This document shows positions 44,326 to 54,379 of a DNA stretch of 64,000 nt, piece by piece. Source of the stretch: Cubamyces lactineus. Lineage: Eukaryota; Basidiomycota; Agaricomycetes; Polyporales; Polyporaceae. The stretch spans positions 2,790,001 to 2,854,000 of the forward strand of contig JACDTU010000002.1 in the NCBI GenBank assembly GCA_022376465.1. Direction: 5' to 3'. The translations under genes and the position numbers were made by a program. Below the pieces are notes generated by a model. That model was not told the origin of the DNA and searched no databases. It saw nothing but the letters and a program-made list of their open reading frames with translations. Numbering within the stretch: the first letter of the stretch is position 1; each line of letters starts with the position of its first letter.

Positions 44326-44838
44326 CAACCCTTCTCCCAGTGTTTCGCACATGTATACGTATCTTTCTCAGTTCCAATCCCATCCCCTCTCATTGCATTC
44401 CCTTATCCGCGCGAGTTTAGTGCACACACCAGTCATTCCTTGAGAACTTATGAGTTCACGCGAAAACCACCCACACTCTTTTGTTTTTCCTTCTCGCTGC
44501 TCCACAAGCCTGACGCAGACCACTTCGCGAGCTGTACAATTTTCTTCTATTAAGTTTTCTCTATGTACCTTTGACTCCAGCGACAATACCTACAGGCAGG
44601 ATACGCTAACTATCTACAGGTCCGTATGCGAAGGAGAGGAGGAGGGCGGCGATATCAAGAACCGAACATACAAGTCCGCGACGACTGACCGAGCTGCTTG
44701 CGTACCATGCGGAGACCTGAGGCGACAGCTACCGAACTCGCGAAACACCCCGTTGCGCGCCAGGCGCCATGCGAGAGCCCAAGAAGCCACGTATGCGACT
44801 GCTATCTACAAGTCCGCAATACCAAGACGTCGCACTCA
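44326..44838. other. Gap between pol stop and end of antisense gene A
   Basis: About 510 nt form the convergent junction of the sense pol and antisense gene A. AT is somewhat higher (TTTTGTTTTTCCTTCTC at about 44480). No ORF in either direction is supported. It is presumably 3' UTR. Confidence 0.5.
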
Positions 44839-46998
44839 CTAGTTTCGCGAGCCGGAGCCCGCCGCGGCGCTTGCACTCGCGCCAGCACCACCCTCAGGAC
44901 CGTCCGGGTGTGGCGCACCGTTCGGGTACATCTCCGGGTTGAGGCGAACGAGCTCCGCGATCAACTGCTGGATGCGCTGATGTTGGTCGGAGGCGATAGC
45001 GCCGTAGGCCTGGCAGCGCGCGCTCGCGAAGTCGCGCTCGAGTCGGAGGGCAGTGATGTGGAGCGCCCCGATGTTCGTGACGTTGGGCAGTGCCGCAGAG
45101 TATGCTTCGTGAAGGTCGTTCTGCCAGCGGAGCGCTTGCTGAAGGTACCCGCCCATGAGCTGGCGGAACCGCGCGGTTTCGTCCTCCAGGAAGGCGTCGA
45201 CCATCTGCACGCCCGGCGGGCTCGAGGTGAGGTAGGCCGGAGCAGGGTTCAGCACCAGCGGAGGCGGCAGCGGAGGGAGCAGAGGCAGGGAAGGGTTGTT
45301 CGCGAGGGTAGGCGGCGGAACAGGCGCAGGGTTTGCGACGGCAGGGACCTGCGCGAAGAGTTGCGTGGCAGGGTTGCGAGGACTCGCGCGGACAGCGGGC
45401 GCAGCGGGGAGCGACGCGCGAGGTGCTGCGACGCGAGGAGCGGAGGAGACGACAGCCGGCACACCTACTGCCAGGGAGTCAGCCACCAATGGTCTCGCAG
45501 CACTCACAGGGGGCCTACTCGGAGTCTCTACAGAGTTGCAACCGCGCGACGCCACACTAGCGGCGGGAGTCACCTGGGACTAGGGGAGTCAGTTTAGCGC
45601 TGTACGCAAGAGGGCAACTGTCAGCGACTTACTAGGACGAAGGCGCGATTGGGTCGCGAAGAGGATCCCGCTACGGGGGTAACCACCCGCGGAGTCGCGA
45701 CTGCCTTCCCCTCCGCAACCTTGGCAGCAGGGCGGGGGCGCGGCTTGTTAGCGGACCCAGATGGAGTTGGCTTCGCTGAGGAGGCGGAGGACGCGGCAGG
45801 GCGCACTTCCGGCTCCTTGCTGCCTACCTTCCCCTTGCGAAAGTCCTTCACGTACTGCGGGAGGTCACTCTCGCGAGTGTTGCGCTGCGCCATGATCTCG
45901 GAGGCAGTCTCCGCGGCGACGCGAATGGCTAGACAGAGGAAGCAGGCGAAGTTAGCGCAGTTCGCGAAGGCGCGAGGACACGACTTACCCCGGTCATACC
46001 CCTCCTTGTCGTACCATTCTGCGTACGACTTGTTCCCTTCAATGTAGCAGCCGCCGCGGTCGAAAAAGCACTGGTCGCACTTGGGAAGATTCGCATGGAG
46101 GACGCATGCCTTCTTCTTGCAGCGAACGCACTACAAGACACATCAGCGAGTTCGCGCGAAAAGCCAGCGAGGGGGAAACTTACCCCTTGGTCCGGGACCT
46201 TCGCACCTGGATAGTAGGCCGCAGGGAGCTGCGGTGGTGGGTCGCGACGAGCCTTCTTGGACGCGCGAGCAGGGGCCTTCTTCTTCGCAGACCCCTCAGC
46301 ATCTTCGTCCTCCACCGAAGGGGAACGCTGATGCTTCGCGGTCGCGCGCGAAGGGGGACCCGCCTTCTCCTTGCCCTTACCTTTGCCCTCGCTTGTCGCG
46401 GCTCGTGAGGTGGTGGCCCGGCCTTGGCTGCGAGTAGCTCGATTCGCCGAGGCAGGGGTCGAGATCTCCTCCTGGGTTTCCTCTTCCTGCGGGTCGTCAG
46501 CCCCACTCGCGTCACCTACAAGCTCGTCGCGCTCGTCCTCCTCCACTTCAGGGTCCTCACCCTCCTCCTCCGGCTCTTCAACCCCCGCATTGTATTTGTC
46601 TGCTCACCTATTATGCTCATGGTCTCATCAGACGCGAGGCGGTAAAAGCCCTCGCGGTAGAGAGGGTGGTGCCAAGGGCCATGCGCGCTGGTGAGGTTCT
46701 TCCACACCTCCGCGTCCGCGACCTCCATGGACGCCTTCACGACGCGGTCCACGAGCTCCTCCAGGAGGTCAGGGCTCGCGCCGGCTTCCTTTAGTTCCTC
46801 CTACCCTGGATGTTAGCTGCGCGAAGGACGGGAACAAGCCGCGAAGGAACTTACCAATACCGCGAGGATGTCCGTGGTGGCCCTCTCATAGTCCTCTACC
46901 TCGGCGCTACCCTCTGGGTAGCACTTCCAGAGCTCGTCGAACGTGTTGCGCCCGGCGCGAATGGCCTTCTTGCGGTCAGGGGAGGAGGCGGCAGACAT
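44839..46998 (-). CDS. Antisense gene A of nested element: cysteine-rich, six exons
   Basis: Exons on minus: 46998-46855, 46800-46608, 46575-46184, 46130-45989, 45928-45633 and 45579-44839; all phases agree and give 635 residues. The N-terminus is helical (SPDRKKAIRAGRNTFDELWK, PDLLEELVDRVVKASMEVAD). An acidic block and a basic nuclear-type block follow (EGKGKGKEKAG, KKKAPARASKKARRD). Exon 4 is a cysteine cluster, CVRCKKKACVLHANLPKCDQ then CFFDRGGCY, resembling a zinc-binding module. The C-terminus is proline/alanine-rich and then helical (LMGGYLQQALRWQNDLHEAY). It may be a nucleic-acid-binding protein; I do not recognise the family. Introns start GTAAGT in four of five cases. Intron 2 (46576-46607) is only 32 nt and doubtful. 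The opposite strand also has a long frame, but only minus shows splice sites and domain-like pattern. Confidence 0.68.
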
Positions 46999-47467
46999 GG
47001 GAGCGAGGGGCAAGCCAAGCAAGAAAGGGAGTACTCAAGAAAGTGCGAAAAGAGGGGCGCGACAAGACTCCGCAGACCCCCTCACCTCTTATGTCCCCCC
47101 TTCGCGAGCACCTTCGCACGCCCATATGACCCTGAATCAACTCGGCGAACTCTGCGAGCGCCTTGCGCGAGCTTCTATTTGACATACACTGATCTAGCGA
47201 CGGGCGCTATTCGCGCGAACTCTATTGTCTTCTGGTGGCGGTGCACCTCTCACAATGGGCCATCGCAAGCGGACTCCCTCGGCAGCGCAGACAATGCAGA
47301 CTGGAGGGTTGAGTAGAGTGACAATGGCGGGGCGCTAGCAATGTGATGCTGCCGAGATCCTCCTGCAAGGGCCCATGCGAGCAAAGAGCGGGGATTTTCG
47401 CGCGAAGGGAGGAGGCTCACATTCTCGAACTCTATTCTACGGGCTTCGATTCTAGAGCTCCGCCACT

Positions 47468-48173
47468 CTACTCCACCCTACCGTCCCCTTCTCCTAGTCG
47501 CCCCTGAAGTCTTTGGCGTGCGCGCGAGCCTTCTTCGCCTCCGGCCTCCGTCTCGCAGGCCGCGAGCTCGCAGTCCACTTCGCGCGAGAGGCGATGGGTC
47601 GCGACAATGATGTCTTGGGTTCGCGCGAGAGAGATAAACCGCTCTGGTCCAGCGCGATAGAGCACCTGGTTCATACTCTGGAGTTCGTCGCGATACTTAG
47701 CTAAGCGAGCTCTTGCGCTGCGGTACTGGAGTCGCGCGACATCCTGCTGAGCAAGGAAGGCACCGTCGCGGAACTTGACAAGTAGCTCTGGCGCGAGGCT
47801 CTCATGACGAAGAGCAGTTTCGATGCGTTGCAAGATGGGCTCGACTCCACCCGATCCGTGGCAGATAGACAGGAAGGCGCGCTACAGGACAGGTTTAGCG
47901 GCCTTGGTTCGCGACGAAGACAGAAGGTCGCACCAAGCGAAAGACACATTTCTCCACCGCCGCGACCCAGTCCTTAGGCGCGAAGCCTTCCAATTCGTGC
48001 ATGAACTCCAGCTCGGCGACCTGAGCTTCCAACTGATCGCGCGCGAGCTGTTTGGTCTCCAGGCGGAGGCCTGCGACTGCATCGGCGATGCCAGGGAGGG
48101 TATTCATGTCGCGAAGGTTCGCAAGACTGGGGTACTGGCTTCGCGCATTTATACCGCCAGGTATCACTCGCAT
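47468..48173 (-). CDS. Antisense gene C of nested element: helical protein, two exons
   Basis: Exons 48173-47934 and 47881-47468 are joined by a 52-nt GTGCGA..TAG intron, giving 217 residues. It is almost wholly predicted helix with heptad-like spacing (ETKQLARDQLEAQVAELEFM, LQYRSARARLAKYRDELQSM, RLSREVDCELAACETEAGG). It suggests a coiled-coil assembly or adaptor protein. There is no signal peptide or TM segment. The start ATG at 48173 follows a short spacer after gene B. It could be an independent gene or the second cistron of a longer antisense RNA. Confidence 0.58.
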
Positions 48174-48302
48174 CTCATCGATAATACCCCTCTGGATTTC
48201 GCCGCGGGTCCTGCTTCCCAGTCTAACCTGCCGCGAGGCCTGCCACGCCCCCCCTACACGTGTCCGTCGACTCTTCCTACCGCTCCTGTACCCTTTCCCC
48301 CT

Positions 48303-48904
48303 TTACTCGCGTCGCAGCAACTCCCAGTCTTGATAGGACTCTCTCAGCCACTCCCGCTCCAATCGCGATACCCCCTCCAACACCCCGCGCACCCGTATCA
48401 CATCTTCTGCAGGCGTAGGGTGGAGGCGGAAGACAATGTGTTGGATGGCCTCAGCCCGCTGCGATAACAGATCTAGCCGTGCGCGGAGGAGGTTCGCTCG
48501 GGCAGCGCGAACATCGCGCGCGATCTTGTAGAGGCGCCTGCGTGTCGCGCGAGCGAGAGAAGGGTCAATGACAGGCCCAGCGAGGGCCCTCTCCAGCCGG
48601 TCGATTGCGGACAGTACTTCCTCACTCTCCACGGCGGTCATAGCAAAAGCCTCCTGCGAAGCGAGTATGAGCGAGCCTAGCGCGCAAGCAATAGCAGCGG
48701 GTAGCTTACAAAAGCTGTGAGGAACCGTTCAAGAGTAGCCTCCCATTCTCCCCTCCAGTTTCGCCAGTCCTCGCCATAGCGGAGGAAGTCTTCGCGCATC
48801 AATTCCAGGGCTACTAGGCAGCCAAGGACTCCAGTATGGGCAGGCTCGCGCACCGCGTGCAGGAGTTCTTCGCAGGTTGCTTCTAGAAACCGCAAGGACG
48901 CCAT
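48303..48904 (-). CDS. Antisense gene B of nested element: helical protein, two exons
   Basis: Exons 48904-48710 and 48653-48303 are joined by a 56-nt GTAAGC..GCAG intron, giving 181 residues. It starts MASLRFLEATCEELLHAVRE and later has EVLSAIDRLERALAGPV, RRLYKIARDVRAARANLLRA and EGVSRLEREWLRESYQDWEL. These are long amphipathic helices much like those of gene C, so the two may be diverged duplicates. The ATG is 43 nt downstream (on minus) of a TTATATAA box and 116 nt from the 3' LTR. Its role is unknown. Confidence 0.62.
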
Positions 48905-48946
48905 GGAGTGCGTATCAGTTCCCGGGCTCGCTGGGGATGGGGCCGG

Positions 48947-48954
48947 TTATATAA
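48947..48954 (-). promoter_or_regulatory. Candidate TATA box for antisense transcription
   Basis: TTATATAA is a perfect palindrome 43 nt upstream of the gene B ATG and 65 nt inside the 3' LTR edge. It could in principle fire in either direction. Confidence 0.5.
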
Positions 48955-49006
48955 GCCCGTAAATCCACACCCCGCGGTCGCGCCGACTGAGGACAGTCGA
49001 GATTTC

Positions 49007-49019
49007 AGTGAGGGGGAGA
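49007..49019 (+). promoter_or_regulatory. 3' polypurine tract of nested element
   Basis: GTGAGGGGGAGA (with the following base) directly abuts the 3' LTR start at 49020, as needed for plus-strand priming. It is preceded by the CGACTG AGGA CAGTCG hairpin (48984-48999). Confidence 0.75.
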
Positions 49020-50094
49020 TGATGCGCATGGTGCCATCCCAGGCTCGGAGCAGAGCGCCGGCGCGACTTCGCGATCCCCACTTCCTTCTCCTTCAATCCT
49101 GCTCCCGCTAGCTGCGACTCCACGCGACGCTTCGCGCCTTCACACCTTCGCAAAACCCTTCGCGCGCGAGCGGAGCAGTTCGCGCGCACATCCCTGGTCC
49201 CGCATTCATCTCCTCGACCTCGCGGACGTGTCACGCCCACCTACGGACCGCATTGTCCGACGGAAACCTCGCGGAATGGCGCCATATCACGCAAGGGGCA
49301 GCACAGAGCCTATAGGAGGTCGCGGAGAGGCTGCATAGTGAGTCAGCCTCGCGGCGAGGCCACGCGGACTTGCCAAGACTTGATGGACTGTAGCACAGCG
49401 CTCCCCTGTAAAGTACACGCCCCAGAGGGCCAGAGAACTCAGATGCCCTTTCCCCCATACCCTTAGGGTCTCTCAGTTGTGATATTTACGACCTGCGAAA
49501 TCTGCGAAATCTGCGAACTGCGAACTGCGAAACTTGCGAACTGCGAACACTGCGAACTGCGAACCCTTGCGAAACTGCGAGCTGCAAATCCTTGCGAAAC
49601 TGCGAACTGCGAATCTCTTGCGACGACCCTTGCGAAAACTGGCGAAAACCGCGTAGTTGCGAAATCACGCGAAGCTGCGAAAACGGACTCCGCGAAAGTT
49701 TGCGAAATTCTGCGAAATCTGTAAAATCGGCGAAACGGACAGGTGCGGAACGTGTATTGGGAGTGCCACGTCAGGCGAGTTGCAACAGTCTTCGCGCGGA
49801 ACCCTGCGCTCCTCTCCCCTTGCCCTTTTCTTTCCTCTCTCCCAGCAGAAGCCGCAAACTCTCCCTCCGCGCTCTCGCGCAGCTTTACACTCTTCGCAAA
49901 GGCCCGCCAACCCTCTCTATCCACCCCCTTTTTGGTCCTAGGCTTCACTACGGCCCGCGCTAGTCACAGGGCACCCGACTCCAACCTCCCCTCTCCTTTG
50001 CGTCCTCTCCCTTCTCCCCTGCTAGCAGGCCTCGACCTACAAAGGCTCTCGGCCTGAGTAGTATCCTTCCCTTACGGGTGGGTTAGACGCATCA
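49020..50094 (+). repeat. 3' LTR of nested gypsy element
   Basis: It is 1075 bp, co-linear with 36138-37212 at an offset of 12,882. Two substitutions were noted (A at 49080 and A at 49152, where the 5' LTR has G). It ends CGCATCA followed by the ACGA duplication. Confidence 0.93.
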
Positions 50095-51230
50095 ACGATT
50101 TAACTTCTGCGCCGTACGGAAATACGTCAGATTTTTGTGATCTGAGAGAATTTCCACAGGATGAGGGGATCCCTGTAGAAAATGTTGCCATGCTTCGAGA
50201 GCTCGAACAATGGCTAACAATTCTCTATCATAAATCTGATAGTTTGGTTCCGCAGGAGTGAAAGATTTGGACAAATAGGCACATGGATGCCATCATCCAT
50301 CTTCTCCTTGCTGTCATAGTACAGCACCTGTTGCGACCTTGGATGCATCACACTCTATTTGAAACAGTTTCTCCGGATCCGGGATTTGCAGGATCGGTTC
50401 TTCCGTAAACCGTTTCTTGAGTGTCTCAAATGCTTCTTGACAATCTTGAGACCACACAAAGGGCTTGTCCTTCTTTGTTAATTCTGTGAGGGGTCAAACT
50501 ATCTTGGAATAATTCCGAATGAATCGTCGGTAAAATTCCCGAACCCTAGGAATGCTTGGACTTGCTTGACTGTCTTCGGTGGCTCCCACTCAACAATTGC
50601 CTTGAGCTTAATGGGGTCCATACCGACTACTCCTGGTCAGATGATTGATCCTGCGAATTTGACTTCTTGCCTATCGAATTCACATTTTTCCGCCTTGAGG
50701 AATCAATTGCTGTCTTAGAGCTGTTGTAAGGCTCTCCTTGTCCTTTCGTGATGTTCTTCGACATTGTTCAAAAATATTAGGATGTCATCCATGTAAATGG
50801 CCATCCATCCTTCCTGGAGCATATCTCGAAAGATGTTGTTCATCATGTTTTGGAATGTTGCCGGTGCATTGCACAATCCAAAAAACATGACTGTCGGTTC
50901 GAACAATCCACTTGGTGTAATAAACGCAGCTTTCCACTCATCACCCTCCTTGATGCGAACATTATTGTATCCTGCTCGCACATCAAGTTTGGTGAATATT
51001 GTGGCCCCCTTCAGCCGGTCAATAATGTCACTAATGAGCGGCAAAGGGTATGCGTTTTTCACTGTTCCCTCATTAAGAGCCCGGTAATCTTGAACCGGTC
51101 GAAGACTCCCATCTTTCTTGGTGACAAAGAAAAATGGCGAGGCTAAGGGAGACTTGGATTTTCGAATGTATCCTCTCTCGAGATTTTCCGCAATGAACTT
51201 GTCGAGTTCTTCATGTTCCGTGTAAGTCAA
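50095..51230 (-). pseudogene. Outer element pol, 5' half: RT and RNase H start
   Basis: RT on minus from 51230: MTYTEHEELDKFIAENLERG, FFVTKKDGSLRPVQDYRALN, TPSGLFEPTVMFFGLCNAP and the catalytic YMDDILIF. Stops at about 50714 and in the following 440 nt (thumb/connection) break the frame. RNase H resumes at 50274 with [20 protein letters not shown] and [13 protein letters not shown], then is cut by the nested insertion. Confidence 0.85.
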
Positions 51231-51350
51231 CGGGTAGATCTTCCTCCATGAACCTTTGGTGTTATAATCGAAATCCTTCTTGAATTCGATTGCGTGGTCC
51301 CATGGTCTCGAGGGTGGAAATCTACTTGCTGTCTTCTTCTCAAAGACCTG

Positions 51351-51608
51351 TCAATAGTCCTTTACAAAATCCGGCAGGATTTCATCCAAAGTTCTTTCCT
51401 TCTGGTCCTTCTTCGCTGCTATAGCGATCTCTGTAGACTTATTAATCTTTTGAATTTTCTTCTTGCGATACCATTGTTCAATGGTCCTCGAAGGATTGAA
51501 CGTAAGTCTTTTGGAGTCTGGGTCTTCGTCGTCCTCATCCGGCAGAGCACGCACAAATGAGACGACCAAATCTTGATTTAGAGGCTTGACTGGGAAATTC
51601 CATAGCAT
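51351..51608 (-). pseudogene. Outer element protease-RT linker
   Basis: The frame with RTIEQWYRKKKIQKINKSTE is the charged spacer between protease and RT. It is bounded by stops on both sides. Confidence 0.5.
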
Positions 51609-51686
51609 TCCCTCGGGTGGGTCGTGTTTGCATTGGTATTTATGAATTCGTTGTTCCTTCTTGATAATATCCGGCTTGAAAGTGAC

Positions 51687-52079
51687 TCAGCCACTTTCCC
51701 AGTCGATATTAGGATTATATCTGCAAATCCATGGCATGCCAAATAGGACATCGTCCCATCCAATGTCGGCAACATACCAATTGGTTGGAAGTTTCTTTCC
51801 TTGGAGATTGAAAGTTCCTTCCACCCGATGGGTAATAGTTCCCATACTATTGATGCTATCGTCCGCGTTCCGAAAAGTCAGAGTCTTTGGTAGTCTGACT
51901 GTCGGAAGATTGTACTTGTCTACAATCTTTCTGTTGACAATGACTGCGTCCGCACCCGTGTCGATGAGCCCTTTGATTTCGACAGCTTTGTCCTGAACTT
52001 GCATGTAACTGGGTATAAGCAGAGCACTTCGTCTCCGCTCCGTATTTGTTACAATAGTTACATGCAGTTCCTTTGGCAA
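51687..52079 (-). pseudogene. Outer element aspartic protease
   Basis: KGLIDTGADAVIVNRKIVDK holds the catalytic DTGA, and WDDVLFGMPWICRYNP is the C-terminal fold typical of chromoviral proteases. The frame is closed at both ends by stops, so it is separated from gag and RT. Confidence 0.8.
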
Positions 52080-52105
52080 GTCAGGCGTCGAGTCTGCTTG
52101 CCTGC

Positions 52106-53936
52106 CTAAAAACCCATCTCGAAATCTGTAGCTCTGAGTGCGTTAATAGAAATATTGTCTTCTTCATCGCCACTTTCTTCGTCTGAGACTTCCTCAGTCT
52201 CGTCCTCCAAATCCTCCTCTGTAACCTGTCGTACCTTCCGACTAACAGGTTTACCAGGTTTCTTGGGTTTGGAAGGACAGTCCCTAGAAATATGTCCCGG
52301 CTTCCTGCATTGGAAACATAATCCCTTGTCTTGCAACTCCTGTCTTTCCTTGACAGAGAGTTTGTTAATGTCGAGTGAATCGTCCTCAACATTAACCGTC
52401 TTGACGTTCTTCTTTGTCTTCGAAGTTTTAGCCTTTCTTCCTTTGCGATTGGCCAAAATTGTCTCCGTAAGATGGTAGCTATGGTCGATCTCCTTTGCTC
52501 GAGTCATCCACTCCTCGATGTTCGTCGGTGGAGGAATATGACATGGAAATCTTCCTCAACAAATATCCAGGAAGCGCATTTCTGTAGAGAGCGAGTTGCG
52601 CTGCCGAGTCCAGAATATTTCCTTTGAGGGCCAGATCCATAAATCGCGCATTGAACTCATCGACTGAAGAGTAGTCTTTGAGTTGAATCGTTGTGAGATT
52701 GACCATAGAGTCGTCAACCTCGTCCACTGGAGCAAAAGCGAGCAGGAAATTTCTCTTGAAGACCGCCCAAGAGTTGAATCCTCAGAACTCTCCTGGCCTA
52801 ATTTCTTCTTCAGCTCGCTGGATAGTAATATCCTTCCAGTAGTTTATATTATCCCCTTCCATGAAGGATAAGGCCGTCGCCACCTTCGTGTAGTCATTGA
52901 CAAAGTCGTGGGGTCTTGCTGTGAACAGAAGGAACAATTGATTGAGGAAGGACCTAGTTTTGTTCCGGTCTCCAGTAAAGACCTCTAGGTCCTTGATCTT
53001 GCCTTTTCCTTGTCTCTGTTCCTGTGGCATATTATTCCCTTGGGAATTTCCTGGTTGTCCAGGCGGATCAGGGTCTGGACCTTGTCCCGGTGGTCCTCCT
53101 CCTCCTGGTGGATAAGGACTTTGTGGTCCTCCTCCATCTGAAGGTTCAGGATCAGGTCTGCCTCCTGGCCTACTGGGTCCACCACCTCTGCCTCCGGAAG
53201 GATTAACCATTCCTCCAAAGAATGATGTCGCCCTTGGGGCCGGTCCACTGGATGAAGACCCAAATGTCCCTCCTCCGAAAGTAGTCCTCGGAGTGAAGGC
53301 ATATCTATGGGCTCCAGAAATGGATTCCTCTGTCGCCGTAATTGTTCCAGACATATACGATGGTACTGACTTTCGTATAAATTCTGGGGTCGTACTACGA
53401 CTTGATTCTTCTTCTGCCTTCGGTTCAGGTACTTCGACCTTTGTCCGAATAGTTTCTTCTTCCTCCAGATGAGGTACTTCGACCGTCGTCTGAAAATTGT
53501 CTTCTTCAAAGTCCGAATCCTTCTTCTCAGGTGGTTCAATCTCTCGCCCTTTCTCTTGTAAAGGTGGATCGAGTTCCCTGGGTGATTCAGACTCTTGTAG
53601 TCTCGGGGTTCCTACTCTTGAAGTCAGAAATGATCCTGACACTACTCTTGGACTAATAATCCGACTAGTACTTCCTGCTGGTAGAGGATTCTTTACTAGA
53701 GCGGGTTGTTGTCCGTGACTCTTCTTAATTTCCTTCTCCTGAGAGACTTTGGTTTTAATAAGAGCCGGGGAGTGTGCAATGTTTGGGACCTCCTTGGTAT
53801 TGTATCGAAGTGGGCACCGTGCATGTGTGCAATTAGACCACTTCTCTACTGATTCCCGATAGTAAACGTCCCAAACTTTGTCGGAGTCGTAGAGATGATA
53901 TAGACATGAACAACTGTATGTTTCGGATGAACTCAT
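52106..53936 (-). pseudogene. Outer element gag
   Basis: The frame 53936-52782 has a low-complexity S/P/G/E region (PPGGGGPPGQGPDPDPPGQP) and the start of the capsid (LEVFTGDRNKTRSFLNQLF). A stop at 52782 and further breaks separate the rest of the capsid (52727-52479: DYSSVDEFNARFMDLALKGN). The nucleocapsid frame 52507-52106 has a classical CCHC knuckle (CFQCRKPGHISRDC) and an acidic tail. Confidence 0.82.
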
Positions 53937-54082
53937 ACACGTTGTACTTCTCGAAGGAAAGCTTGATGTAGTTCCCTAGCTCAGAGGCAACTACGCAGTT
54001 TCCCTAGATTATATTCGAGGTCTATATCCGCGTAGTTCTCTGGATTGATCGCCTTTGCAGATTTTCTTCAAGACCAAATTGA

Positions 54083-54316
54083 TTACCTACAAGCAAAGTT
54101 ATGTACCCTCTTTGGAGGTGTAGCAACTTCTCTTGGGAATAATCCAGGTGTCTGGATGACTTGAGAGATGTATCGATGTGCCTGTTCAAGAGCCTCGTGA
54201 TATCTTCCCGTGAAGTCTTCCTGTCCCAACACTTCGAGATTGTTTGCAATCACCTGAAGTGTGTCAACCACATGCACTGGAACTTGTGTCCTTCGGTAGA
54301 ATACTCCTTCTGTCAA
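54083..54316 (-). pseudogene. N-terminal gag frame/exon of outer element
   Basis: ATG 54316 (MTEGVFYRRTQVPVHVVDTL) encodes a helical 77-residue frame directly after the leader. It may have been joined to the later gag frames by splicing (GTACAT at about 54109) or be separated by mutation. Confidence 0.45.
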
Positions 54317-54365
54317 GGATGTTTCTTCAATGACATCCTCTGCACTTTTATAAGTGGAGGGATAA

Positions 54366-54377
54366 AGCTTTCAGTCT
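54366..54377 (-). promoter_or_regulatory. Self-priming-type primer-binding site
   Basis: On minus, AGACTGAAAGCT begins 2 nt after the 5' LTR. It is the exact reverse complement of AGCTTTCAGTCT inside the same LTR (minus 54557-54546), 24 nt downstream of TATATAAG. There is no TGG start as for tRNA primers. Confidence 0.6.
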
Positions 54378-54379
54378 AA

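Larger units (their letters stand above)
36138..50094 (+). mobile_element. Near-intact 13,957-bp Ty3/gypsy element with antisense gene module
   Basis: Two 1075-bp LTRs begin TGATGCG and end CGCATCA. ACGA is repeated on both sides (36134-36137, 50095-50098). It is inserted between the RNase H and integrase parts of the outer element. The sense strand carries gag-pro and pol without internal stops. A 4.7-kb stretch before the 3' LTR carries genes on the opposite strand. It is exceptionally CpG- and GCGAA-rich compared with the AT-rich, CpG-poor surroundings. The two LTR differences I found are at 36198/49080 and 36270/49152, both CG versus CA. Confidence 0.93.

Noticed and set aside
44585..44585. 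Possible CRISPR-like arrays in repeated regions
   Set aside because: The organism is a fungus, and the repeats are LTRs or degenerate short motifs without spacer structure.
44698..45597. 299-codon plus-strand frame opposite antisense gene A
   Set aside because: It is arginine-rich shadow sequence. The minus strand has splice sites, consistent phases and helix-like, domain-like segments.
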